Below are positions 54,034-62,088 of a stretch of 64,000 nucleotides of DNA, one piece after another. Below the pieces are notes generated by a model. That model saw only the letters and a list, made by a program, of their open reading frames with translations. It did not search any database and was not told the DNA's origin. The stretch lies in the NCBI RefSeq assembly GCF_000330725.2, contig NZ_AMZY02000010.1:124001-188000 (forward strand). The letters are read 5' to 3'. This stretch comes from Mariniradius saccharolyticus AK6 (GTDB lineage Bacteria; Bacteroidota; Bacteroidia; Cytophagales; Cyclobacteriaceae). The first letter of the stretch is position 1. Each line of letters starts with the position of its first letter. A program made the translations under genes and the position numbers.

Positions 54034-56433
54034 CTATTGATTCTTCAGCGTTTCGGCAGGATTACGGGCATACACCCTGACGGTCCTGTAACCTATTGTC
54101 AAAGCAGCAATGGTGGCTACCAACACAACCGCAAGCACATAGTTGATTGGAGAAATTGCTGTCTGGTAGGCAAATCCTGAAAGCCACTCCTTCGAAAACC
54201 ATATCCCAACCGGAATTGCCAAAAGGGCAGCGAAGGCAAGTAGGATAAAGAAATCGGCTGATAGCAATTTCAACACAGCCAGCCTATCGGCACCCAACAC
54301 CTTTCTGATACTGATTTCCTTTGTTCTTCGCAAGGCAACGTATGACACCAAACCAAACAACCCCATACAGGCTATCCAAACGGCGATGCCGGAAAACAGA
54401 CCGAACAGCGCTCCGACCTTTTGCTCTGATTGGTAAAGATTGCTGTAGGCGTCGTCGAGAAAACGGTAATTAAAAGGACGTTCAGGAAACATGGTGGTCC
54501 ATGTCTTGGATATTTCCTCCAAATGCGGCGCGGGATTTCCGGCGGGCAGTTTGATCAGGATCCAATTGGCCTCTGCTGGCTGAATGAATACCGCCAAGGG
54601 CCCTACCCGGTGATGCAGAGAATTAAAATAAAAGTCCTTTACTACACCCTTGATTACGGAACTTACGCCATTGAAATTGACCTTTTTGCCGACGCTTTCT
54701 TCCGGAGTCCAACCCATCTCACGTATGGCCGATTCGTTGAACAGTATCGACATTTCCAAGCCTCCTTCATAGGCTGTCGTTTGGTCGACATCGGTTTCCA
54801 CAAAATCCAGCCCTGCCACCAATTCCAATCCGATCGTCTTGAAAACGTCATGGTCGACACAAAAACCCGTGACCATCAACTCCTTCTGAAAGTCTCCCCC
54901 CGGAAGGATGGAGTACCCCGCCTGAATAAAGATCGGCATGGAATTGCTCATCGCGGCGGCACTTGCATGGCCGGTTCTCACCAACTCGGTTTTGAAGGCA
55001 GGGATTTTATCCCGCATGTTATAGTGGGTTTGGAGCGCTATTACCTGTTCACGATCATAGCCAAGATTCACCGACCGCATGTACTGAAGTTGCTGGGATA
55101 TTACCAAGGTGGCGATGAGCAATCCCATAGAGATGAAAAACTGGAAAACCACCAGTCCCTTTCTCAGCCAAATCCCTCCCCCAAGCCTCATTTCATTCCC
55201 AAGTGCTTTCAAAGGCGCCATTCCTGACAATACCAACGATGGGTAAATTCCCGCCATCAATCCCACCAAAAGCAAAATCCCAATCAAAAAACCAATACCC
55301 CATGGCCCGAATAACAGATTCAACTGCATCGGAATCCCAGAAAAATTCTCAAAGACACCCTTGCCCAGGTACAGCAGCAATATGCTCAATGAAATCGCCG
55401 CTATACTCAAGATCATGGACTCGGAGACAAATTGCCCAAACAACTGGCCTCGGGCAGCACCAAGAACCTTTCTCAGACCTACTTCTTTATTCCTTTCAGT
55501 AGCCTCGGCTGTAGCCAAATTGACATAATTGATCACACCGATCATTACCAGCAATATCGCGATGAGACCGAAGAGATACAGGTTTTTGATGTCATTGGCT
55601 GGCTTGATGCCTTTGAGTTGGGAGTCGCCCAGATGGATGCTGCTTACCGGCTGAAAAAAGAACGCCGTACTGAAATTGTATTCACGCATATCTGAACCCA
55701 GATACTTGTCAACCATTTGGCTGAGTTTCACTGAAAAAGCCTCTAAGTCGGTTCCTGCACGCAATTTGGCATAGGAGAAAAAATTGGCTGGAGACCATTG
55801 CGGTTCTCTTCCAAGGCGGTGGGTTTTGAAGGAACCAAGGAAATCAAAATCCAGATGGCTGTTGGAGGGAAAATCTTCCATCACTCCGGATACTGTGTAT
55901 TCGGTACCGTCTACCTTGAGCGTTTTCCCAACCACACCGATGGACTGGTTGAAAAGCCGCTTGGCTGTAGTCTCAGTCAACACAATTTGTTTTGGCTCGG
56001 AAAGGGCGATGGCTGACTGACCCTCCAATAGCTTGAAGTCAAACACTTTGAAGAAATTGGCGTCTGCAAATGCAAACCTGTTTTCTTCAGTGCTCCCCTC
56101 TCCAGCATCGACCAGTACGGAAGAAAAAATTGAGAGGTCAAACACAGTAGTCGCCACCTCCACTTCGGGAAACTCCTCCATCAGGGTCGGTACCAAGCTG
56201 GCCGGCGTCGTTCCGACCATTTGTGATTCACCAGCTGAAGAAAACTCCTGGCTGAATTTGTAGATCCGCTCATAGTCCGTATACATACGGTCATAGCTCC
56301 ATTCATGGTATATGTAGAGTGAGATCGCAAAAAAACTGCTTAGAGCGATCGTCAATCCAAGGATATTGATGGCCGTATACAGCTTTCGCTTCGACAGGTT
56401 CCTAAAGGAGGTTTTGAAATAGTTTTTCCACAT
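54034..56433 (-). CDS. ABC transporter permease, FtsX/MacB type (array member 6, first in line)
   Basis: 799 residues, duplicated FtsX core. Coupling segments KEVGLRKVLGAARGQLF and KEISIRKVLGADRLAVL; first periplasmic domain 'VLTETTAKRLFNQSIGVVGKTL'. It is the most upstream member in the transcription direction, with 626 bp of non-coding DNA before it, where the array promoter should lie although no consensus is obvious. The six paralogues span about 15.8 kb without an ATPase gene. Confidence 0.88.
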   Translation of the reverse strand: MWKNYFKTSFRNLSKRKLYTAINILGLTIALSSFFAISLYIYHEWSYDRMYTDYERIYKFSQEFSSAGESQMVGTTPASLVPTLMEEFPEVEVATTVFDLSIFSSVLVDAGEGSTEENRFAFADANFFKVFDFKLLEGQSAIALSEPKQIVLTETTAKRLFNQSIGVVGKTLKVDGTEYTVSGVMEDFPSNSHLDFDFLGSFKTHRLGREPQWSPANFFSYAKLRAGTDLEAFSVKLSQMVDKYLGSDMREYNFSTAFFFQPVSSIHLGDSQLKGIKPANDIKNLYLFGLIAILLVMIGVINYVNLATAEATERNKEVGLRKVLGAARGQLFGQFVSESMILSIAAISLSILLLYLGKGVFENFSGIPMQLNLLFGPWGIGFLIGILLLVGLMAGIYPSLVLSGMAPLKALGNEMRLGGGIWLRKGLVVFQFFISMGLLIATLVISQQLQYMRSVNLGYDREQVIALQTHYNMRDKIPAFKTELVRTGHASAAAMSNSMPIFIQAGYSILPGGDFQKELMVTGFCVDHDVFKTIGLELVAGLDFVETDVDQTTAYEGGLEMSILFNESAIREMGWTPEESVGKKVNFNGVSSVIKGVVKDFYFNSLHHRVGPLAVFIQPAEANWILIKLPAGNPAPHLEEISKTWTTMFPERPFNYRFLDDAYSNLYQSEQKVGALFGLFSGIAVWIACMGLFGLVSYVALRRTKEISIRKVLGADRLAVLKLLSADFFILLAFAALLAIPVGIWFSKEWLSGFAYQTAISPINYVLAVVLVATIAALTIGYRTVRVYARNPAETLKNQ

Positions 56434-57059
56434 GGATCAGCCAAAGTTTATGTCAATTGATCACAAATGGTGAAGAGGGAAGTTCTGCCACATTAGCAAC
56501 ACACAACAGAACCCCCCACCAAAGATTGATCGCTTTGCACTTGATGTGTTCCAGTTTTATGCCACAGTCAAAATCCCCCTTATTGATCAGGAACGGGGCT
56601 TTTTCGATGATGATCGGCAGAAATCACGGACAGTTTTGTTCGTCAGCGGTCAAAATCGGATGATATAAAAAAACAAGGCCCCCACAAAATGGAGGCCTTG
56701 CTTGGCATATCTAAACTAAAATACCTCTGAAAAAGAACGTTTGCGGCTGTCGAGGCTTAAGCCTGGCGTGAAGGAGAATTAGCCGCAGACTTTCAGAATA
56801 TCGAAATCTTGGGACTTGTCAGCTAATAGTTGGTTTGTTCACAAAAAGGGCAAATGACATGCATTGCGTCTTTCGAGAAAACCTTGGTGCCAAAAGCATA
56901 CCAAACCGATGAAACAGTGATTTCAGGCCAATTTGCATACAATTCTGTGCGCTCGCTACCAAAGGGCGTACAGAATTTGTTCATTTACGAACAAAACCGT
57001 GGACAACAAATCATGGTTAAGTCCCATGTGCGCCCATTCAACTTTAAACCTCGACTGCC
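56434..57059. other. 626-bp intergenic region with structured elements
   Basis: No convincing coding frame was found. Contents: a minus-strand terminator-like hairpin (56667-56700) and a 10-bp stem around an internal palindrome (56739-56790), described separately. On the plus strand two overlapping stem-loops, 56941-56948 with 56970-56977 and 56976-56982 with 56989-56995, share two bases and so are mutually exclusive. They sit 65-120 bp before the methyltransferase gene and could be part of its 5' leader. Confidence 0.5.
56666..56790 (-). ncRNA. Candidate small structured RNA with terminator (minus strand)
   Basis: On the minus strand a 10-bp stem (plus-strand arms 56739-56748 and 56781-56790) encloses AGGCTTAAGCCT, a perfect 12-nt palindrome (56753-56764). 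It is followed about 40 nt later by a terminator hairpin (CAAGGCC/GGCCTTG, plus-strand 56674-56700) and a run of seven U residues. No minus-strand gene lies upstream to need this terminator. No consensus promoter was found, so the transcript is unproven; a 3' remnant of a lost gene is the alternative. Confidence 0.4.
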
Positions 57060-57776
57060 ATGCGATACTTGATCATGCTTCTTTTTATTTTTGGATTTGC
57101 CCCAAATGCCATTTCACAACAAGGCTCAAATTCGGCTGGCAGTTATACCTTCAAGACCCCCGACCGAGACGGAACCGGGAAAGTGTACATGGGGCGCGAA
57201 ATTTCCAAAGTGATGAACTTCATGGGGATGAGTTGGCTGGAGCGCTCCACTCGCAACCAGGAGGAAAATACAGACTTAGCCATCAAAAAACTCCCGATCG
57301 ATGAAGCCAGTGTCGTAGCGGATATCGGTGCAGGATCGGGTTTTTACACTTTTCGAATTGCAAAGCGGGTCCCAAAAGGGAAAGTATATGCAGTAGAAAT
57401 CCAAGATTCGGCGATCAAATACCTGAAGGAGAAGAGCGAGGAACTGGGATTTGATAATGTCATCACAGTCAAAGGAAGCGAAAAATCACCCCAATTGCCC
57501 GAAAACTCCATAGATCTCGCGATTATGGTCGACGTCTACCACGAACTGCTGTATCCGCATGAAGTCCTGCAGGAAATCAAAAAATCCCTGAAACGCGACG
57601 GCAAACTGCTGCTGATTGAGTATCGGGGAGAGGATCCGGAGGTTTACATCAAGCCACTCCACAAGATGACCGTAGCGCAGGTGACCAAGGAACTCACTGC
57701 AAATGGCTTCAAAATGGTCCAAAACGGCCAATTCATGAATATCCAGCACTTTTTGGTTTTTGAGAAAGAAGACTAG
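57060..57776 (+). CDS. Exported class I SAM-dependent methyltransferase
   Basis: 238 residues. The N-terminus MRYLIMLLFIFGFAPNAISQ is a clear signal peptide, unusual for an enzyme using cytosolic SAM. The rest is a Rossmann methyltransferase with SAM loop VADIGAGSGFY (about residues 86-96), acidic residue in VYAVEIQD (about 113) and motif IV-like 'DLAIMVDVYHEL'. Bacteroidota and Planctomycetes are known to encode such predicted exported methyltransferases, whose substrate and SAM supply are unknown. A preceding cysteine-free segment 'GREISKVMNFMGMSWLERSTRNQEEN' is typical of that group. An exported nucleosidase for the product SAH lies 5 kb away. Confidence 0.78.
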   Translation: MRYLIMLLFIFGFAPNAISQQGSNSAGSYTFKTPDRDGTGKVYMGREISKVMNFMGMSWLERSTRNQEENTDLAIKKLPIDEASVVADIGAGSGFYTFRIAKRVPKGKVYAVEIQDSAIKYLKEKSEELGFDNVITVKGSEKSPQLPENSIDLAIMVDVYHELLYPHEVLQEIKKSLKRDGKLLLIEYRGEDPEVYIKPLHKMTVAQVTKELTANGFKMVQNGQFMNIQHFLVFEKED

Positions 57777-57795
57777 AATATCGAATTATCAGGCA

Positions 57796-57990
57796 CGCAA
57801 AGAAAACCAAGGAGCAGAGAGCGCAAAGGAAAATTGATTTCACTCCAAGACACTAGGACGCCAAGGAAAAGGAAAGCAGAGAATTTACAGATAATAGCAA
57901 AGCACCAATCGCTGCCTACTGAGACTACTTACTGCCAAAAACTGCCCTACACTATACTTTTGCGTTCTTTGCTCCTTTACCGTCTTTGCG
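57796..57990. repeat. Inverted-repeat pair between methyltransferase and cupin genes
   Basis: A 20-nt arm at 57796-57815 (CGCAAAGA..AAGGAGC) and its imperfect complement at 57971-57990 (GCTCC..TCTTTGCG), about 16 of 20 matched, lie about 155 bp apart. The region between carries further GCAAAG / CCAAGG-like near-heptamer units. Probably a member of the same repeat class as the heptamer tracts. The rest of the gap holds no gene. Confidence 0.5.
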
Positions 57991-58003
57991 AGATCAAAAA
58001 AAA

Positions 58004-58480
58004 TCACGTCAGCCTCCTGATCACTTCCGCACAATCAGGCCATTTTTCCAGCAATTCCTCGGCTGTATACATCCTGAAATCAGCAAAATCAAAGCCCGGC
58101 GCCACTGTGCAAGAGACCAAACAATAAGCCTCTTCGGCATCCACCGTCGACCCAAAAATACTTCCTTCGGGTACCAAGACTTGTGGCCGATTCCCTTCCA
58201 GGCCCACCGGACCCACTTTCAATCGCTGATAACCCGATTCGGAAAGCACATGAACTGTCAGCGGACTCCCCTCGTGGTGATACCAGATTTCATGTCCGGC
58301 GATGCTGTGAAACTTGGAAATGTTGTCCGAGGTCAGCAGAAAATAGATCGAAGTCATCAGGTTTCGTCTGCCATTGTCGGTGTTGATGGTCAATGCGGAC
58401 CTGTAGGTCTCTCCATAATACCCGCCCTCGGGATGGGGCTGCAGATTCAATTCCTCAATAAGTTGTTTGACTCGCTCCAT
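58004..58480 (-). CDS. Cupin (DUF985-type) protein
   Basis: 158 residues from the ATG at 58480, chosen because a TACATTTG element sits 16 nt upstream; the frame to 58522 is open but unneeded. The sequence fits the cupin_5/DUF985 group: 'LNLQPHPEGGYYGETYRS', 'SIYFLLTSDNISKFHSIAGHEIWYHHEGSPLTVHVL', 'EAYCLVSCTVAPGFDF'. These are small beta-barrels, some related to sugar-nucleotide epimerases but without the catalytic set. Substrate unknown; cytosolic. Confidence 0.85.
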   Translation of the reverse strand: MERVKQLIEELNLQPHPEGGYYGETYRSALTINTDNGRRNLMTSIYFLLTSDNISKFHSIAGHEIWYHHEGSPLTVHVLSESGYQRLKVGPVGLEGNRPQVLVPEGSIFGSTVDAEEAYCLVSCTVAPGFDFADFRMYTAEELLEKWPDCAEVIRRLT

Positions 58481-58496
58481 GGCCTTCAGTTTTTTC

Positions 58497-58504
58497 CAAA
58501 TGTA
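58497..58504 (-). promoter_or_regulatory. -7 promoter element of the cupin gene
   Basis: The minus strand reads TACATTTGG, identical to the element upstream of the acyltransferase gene, with the same 16-nt distance to the ATG. Confidence 0.5.
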
Positions 58505-58616
58505 TCCAATTTTCGGCAGCAAGGCTCAGGCAGCCTACGTGCTTCCACTGTGGATAACTTGTGTTTTTGGAGCGTTTTGGTGTGGGAAAATTGTGGGGAA
58601 ATAATGGTGAAAAATA

Positions 58617-58647
58617 TTGCTAAACAGTCATTTACGCAGTAGCTTTG
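58617..58647 (+). promoter_or_regulatory. Bacteroidota-type promoter of a candidate RNA gene
   Basis: TTG (58617-58619), 20 nt, TAGCTTTG (58640-58647). Motif and spacing are the same as in the bamD promoter. No protein-coding gene follows; instead a structured region with a strong terminator does. Confidence 0.7.
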
Positions 58648-58653
58648 ATGATA

Positions 58654-58946
58654 TCAAGTGAGAGATAAAAGGCCAAATGTAAAAGTTTGGGCGAAGGTTG
58701 AAAGTTTGGACGGAGATGCGAAGGGAGATTTGCCTGCAATGGCAAGTATCTGAGACGGGAGACCGCAGAAGCATCGAAATCAGGTTGGTAGCCGAAAGGC
58801 AAGCAATCCGAAAAACACAAACCTAAGGTCACGCACCCGGGCAACTGGGGGAAAAGCCAAAATAACCGTAGCTTGACATGGTTTGAGGACCACGGTTTTC
58901 AAATGATGAGAGCGGGAAAAATCCGAAAAGGTTTTTCCCGCTTTTT
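58654..58946 (+). ncRNA. Candidate non-coding RNA of about 290 nt
   Basis: The segment lies between a complete promoter (58617-58647) and a perfect terminator (58911-58946). Visible pairings in order: AGAT-TTGCC/GGCAA-GT-ATCT (58726-58751), a GCC-GAAA-GGC hairpin (58791-58800), CCC/GGG around 58836-58850, and CAT-gg-TTTGA/TCAAATG (58877-58905). The longest plus-strand frame with an ATG is 36 codons (58716-58826); it starts with no obvious signal and may be chance. A 70-codon minus-strand frame at 58632-58844 is rejected. It does not match tmRNA, RNase P, 6S or SRP features that I can recall, so the identity is unknown. Confidence 0.55.
58911..58946 (+). terminator. Rho-independent terminator of the candidate RNA
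   Basis: An 11-bp perfect stem (58911-58921 with 58932-58942) and 10-nt loop, followed by TTTT. It points to the plus strand, where no coding gene precedes it within 1 kb. Confidence 0.85.
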
Positions 58947-58990
58947 GCTTTTTGGGGGGTGCGGTTATTGATAATTCATCATTTTTTTAA

Positions 58991-59203
58991 AAGTCCATAG
59001 TTGATAGTCCATAGACCATAGCCGTCATAGCTATTCAACATTCAGCGTTCGATATTCGAAATTCAACCAAGAATGTCACCCAACACATTTTTCTCAGGCA
59101 GCCAAAGTCCCTGGTTCGGGTGTCTTGTTTCTTGTGTCTTATTTCTCAAGTCTCATATCTCATATCTTGCTTCTCGCTTCTCACATCTCCCCTATCATTT
59201 CTC
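58991..59203. repeat. Composite heptamer repeat tract
   Basis: Units in phase: AGTCCAT, AGTTGAT, AGTCCAT, AGACCAT, AGCCGTC, ATAGCTA, TTCAACA, TTCAGCG, TTCGATA, TTCGAAA, TTCAACC. After a 50-nt non-repeated part come TCTTGTT, TCTTGTG, TCTTATT, TCTCAAG, TCTCATA, TCTCATA, TCTTGCT, TCTCGCT, TCTCACA. The end overlaps the last codons of the gene at 59195. Apart from this, the candidate RNA and the promoter elements, the 58481-59194 gap has no recognised feature. Confidence 0.8.
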
Positions 59204-60508
59204 AAACTCTACCTCGTACAACGACATATATTTGCCCAAATCGGAGAATTTGAAAAACAACCTTGCTTTTTTGCCCAATCGGAGGCTGGTGTATTTGTTG
59301 GCGACGTCTTCGGGCGTATTCAAGGGTTGGAGTGAGGGATACCAAATCACATGGCCAGGTTTTTGGATTAGCAGTTGGGGTTTGGTCCAAGCTTGGGAAT
59401 TATTGCCTTCTCCAAGCTCTTTGTGGGGATTGAAGGAAATGTACAGCTTATCACCGATCCATGATTGGCCTTCGACCCTACCCATAAGCATGACCCAACA
59501 TTCCAAATAGTCATTCCAACTGACTGATGGCCCCCAATGGAATCCTCCCTGAGGAGATGATGCGGGACCACCACCTTCTTCGGCAGGTATCTGTAAACTC
59601 GCCACAGGTTTGCCAATACCATCCCAGGCGGCATTGAAGCCTGTGCCATCCCATCGTTTGGCTTTCCCCTGCGGATCATCCAAATCCGTGATCTTGATGC
59701 GTGCGATGCTGATGCACTGTCCGCCCGCCTCGACCAACGGATCATAGCTCGCCGCATCAAACACGCCGGGGTAGCCATATTCTCCATAAAACAGGTACAG
59801 GTATTCGCCCACGGCCACCGCAGAGGGGTCACCGACACCTCCAGCAAAAGTCTTGGAGATATTGTGTGGTTTCAAGATCATGCGAGGTTGTTTGTCTTCC
59901 AAAAACAAGCCCTTGTTGTCCCAGGACCAACCCCCATCGGTGGACTTCATGACACCGATGCGGCAGACTGCTGCGGGCGTAATTCGCTCTGTCAGCCCAA
60001 GTGGCCAATCCTTGTCTATGTAGCCTTCCCCGGTTTCGGAATCATAGGGAAGAGTTTCGGGATAGTTCTCATTGTGGTAAATCGCATAAAGCGTCCTACC
60101 ACTTGGATCCTTGGAATCCTGATAGACGGTCTCAAACCACACGGCCCCATGTAGGCCAGGCTGTCCAGCAGGAGCGTTTTTGGGTAGTTTGGGAGCGATG
60201 TATTCAGAAGCGGGCGTGGAAAACACTTCGTCCGCATTGGATCCAGAGGCAAACTTCAAGTCCTCGGCAAACCCCCAAACAGGGTCTTCTCCATATTTTC
60301 CCGGAAAAATCCGCAGCGTATCTCCCACCCACACTTCTGCCATATTGCAGTCCACAAAATTGTTGAAATGGAAAGTGTCGGTCTCGATGAGGCGAAATTT
60401 GGGGATTTCGAAGGATTCAGCGGTTGGCGGCTCGGTTTTCTCGGTTTTGTTCTGACAGCTAAAAAGTAGGAACGCCGAAGCCGCGAGAGCCAATAGGAGT
60501 GATTTCAT
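59195..60508 (-). CDS. Lipoprotein with sialidase-type beta-propeller motif
   Basis: 437 residues with a lipobox ending at C18 (FLLFSC). One Asp-box (S-x-D-x-G-x-x-W, in STDGGWSWDNKG, about residues 189-197) and many aromatic strand repeats (LYLFYGEYGYPGVFDAA, WNDYLECWVMLMGRV) suggest a five- or six-bladed propeller like those of GH43/sialidase proteins or DUF4185. Candidate acid residues exist, but no confident catalytic set was assigned, so a glycosidase is only a possibility. It is probably surface or periplasm facing. No sugar-uptake genes adjoin it. Confidence 0.65.
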   Translation of the reverse strand: MKSLLLALAASAFLLFSCQNKTEKTEPPTAESFEIPKFRLIETDTFHFNNFVDCNMAEVWVGDTLRIFPGKYGEDPVWGFAEDLKFASGSNADEVFSTPASEYIAPKLPKNAPAGQPGLHGAVWFETVYQDSKDPSGRTLYAIYHNENYPETLPYDSETGEGYIDKDWPLGLTERITPAAVCRIGVMKSTDGGWSWDNKGLFLEDKQPRMILKPHNISKTFAGGVGDPSAVAVGEYLYLFYGEYGYPGVFDAASYDPLVEAGGQCISIARIKITDLDDPQGKAKRWDGTGFNAAWDGIGKPVASLQIPAEEGGGPASSPQGGFHWGPSVSWNDYLECWVMLMGRVEGQSWIGDKLYISFNPHKELGEGNNSQAWTKPQLLIQKPGHVIWYPSLQPLNTPEDVANKYTSLRLGKKARLFFKFSDLGKYMSLYEVEFEK

Positions 60509-60548
60509 GGTTTATTGGGATTTTCCTCCAATTTAAACAGGTAAACCC

Positions 60549-60590
60549 AAAAAAGACAAGGCCCAGACTTTCAAAATCCTGGCCTGGCCA
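60549..60590 (-). terminator. Weak Rho-independent terminator
   Basis: The minus strand reads a short stem (plus-strand AGGCC 60559-60563 with GGCCT 60581-60585, and GA/TC inside) followed by TTGTCTTTTTT. It lies about 20 bp after the stop of the gene at 60607. Confidence 0.5.
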
Positions 60591-60606
60591 AATTATTTGT
60601 TATTTC

Positions 60607-61968
60607 TCAGTTTTCCTCAATCGCCGTTGCCACTTGACCTACGAGATACCCCTTTCGCTGGATCAATTGGTCGATGCTCTGGAGCTCGGGCTCCACGTGT
60701 TTGCCCTCTTCTTTCAGCTTCAGGAGAAATTCCCGGTATTTCATATAGGATTCTTTGGCCTTGTCGGGTTGGTTGAGTCGGGAATAGACGATCCCCGCTT
60801 CTTTTTCCAAATCCGCCAAGGGCTCAATGGATTTCCCCTTGCCCTTCTGGATGTAATCCAAGGCCAGTTGAATGGAGTAACGATCGTTGGATATCCGACG
60901 CTGTATCCTGCTGAGTAGGAGGTAGTCTTTGTCTGTGGCCAAATCCAGGTTATTCAACCTCTCGGTCAGCTGCATGGCGTAGAAATAGTTTTTCAAATGG
61001 TATTCCTGCCAAGCGGCGGTGCTGATGGCGTTGGCTATCACTCCTGTGTATTGGTAGTCGTCCAAGCTTATGATTTCCGGGTATTGTTTCAAAAAAGCCT
61101 TCCCGTACCGCTGCGCCTTGATGCGCTGCTCGCTGGTATATTGTGCGCCAATATCCTCCAAGGCGCTGGTCGAAAGGAAATACACCGACATGCCCAGGTC
61201 AGCCGATACGCTGTAATCCGGTACGTAGCCGTAGTTGATCCCATCGACGGTCTGGGCAGTAGCCATCGTAACCGCTGCAATCGTCGCCCAAGTGCGGGCA
61301 CGGGCTTCGGTCTTTAGCCGCGCATTGAGATTGATCAGGTTATGTTCCAAAACAACATGTGCCACGCATTCTGCCAAGACATTCATCAACTCCGCCTCCG
61401 TTTTTGTGCTGGCAAGCATTCCCGTGGTGAGCACAATCATCCCATTGTCAAATGCAAATCCAATCTGCTCTGTCGAATTCAATACCACAATCGAAAAGTT
61501 GCTGGAACGTTCTTTCACCAAAGGCGTGGGGTGAATCAGATTGACCATCTGGTACAGATAGTCATAGAGCATATCGTCTTCAAAAACCATTTTGTTGCTC
61601 AGGGCAGTGGAATAGTAGTCCAAGGCCTCTTGGTGCAGCTCTTCCCGCCTACCGCGCTCCCACCCGACCTTGTTGACGTTTTCGGCCCGATTTTCAATCC
61701 ACACCATTTCCCAAAAGTCGTGGCCTTCATCCAACAGTGTGATCTTGTCCTCACTGACGGCCCTGACTTCCGTGAATACATGTACCAAGTATTGGGGTTT
61801 CAAGGTATTCGGATTGGTCCTTTTGGCCAAAATGGGGATGGTGTCGCCGACATGATAATGGGCAAAAGGCTTTGAAACGATTCCATTGAGGTAGATTTTC
61901 TGCTGCGCGGATAGATGTGTGGAACACAACAGGACAACAAGTAGGGAGAGCGTCAATTTCTTTTTCAT
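60607..61968 (-). CDS. Exported M48-like peptidase homologue with altered zinc motif
   Basis: 453 residues from the ATG at 61968 with a signal peptide ending near LSAQ. Residues about 170-270 carry the M48 pattern: 'FAFDNGMIVLTTGMLASTKTEAELMNVLA' is the usual strand-turn before the zinc helix. The expected HExxH, however, reads ECVAH (residues 200-204), with the first His and the catalytic Glu replaced. The later VVLEH keeps a His. It is therefore probably an inactive (pseudo) peptidase. A C-terminal helical region (about 290-450) resembles TPR-like repeats. It may act as a binding protein; the role is unknown. Confidence 0.72.
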   Translation of the reverse strand: MKKKLTLSLLVVLLCSTHLSAQQKIYLNGIVSKPFAHYHVGDTIPILAKRTNPNTLKPQYLVHVFTEVRAVSEDKITLLDEGHDFWEMVWIENRAENVNKVGWERGRREELHQEALDYYSTALSNKMVFEDDMLYDYLYQMVNLIHPTPLVKERSSNFSIVVLNSTEQIGFAFDNGMIVLTTGMLASTKTEAELMNVLAECVAHVVLEHNLINLNARLKTEARARTWATIAAVTMATAQTVDGINYGYVPDYSVSADLGMSVYFLSTSALEDIGAQYTSEQRIKAQRYGKAFLKQYPEIISLDDYQYTGVIANAISTAAWQEYHLKNYFYAMQLTERLNNLDLATDKDYLLLSRIQRRISNDRYSIQLALDYIQKGKGKSIEPLADLEKEAGIVYSRLNQPDKAKESYMKYREFLLKLKEEGKHVEPELQSIDQLIQRKGYLVGQVATAIEEN

Positions 61969-62088
61969 ATCAAAAATCTTTATATCCATGATTGGTTACG
62001 GCTAATCCAAAGGGGAGGTTACTAAAAAATTCGATAAAAGGCGAAAAATTGAAAGTCTCACCTTGTGCAAATCAACAGTAATCCAGCC

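Noticed and set aside
56830-57072. Plus-strand frame of 80 codons before the methyltransferase gene
   Set aside because: Composition looks random, it crosses two stem-loops and overlaps the real start at 57060.
58632-58844. Minus-strand frame of 70 codons over the candidate RNA
   Set aside because: No promoter on that strand, no family features, and hairpins plus plus-strand signals explain the region better.
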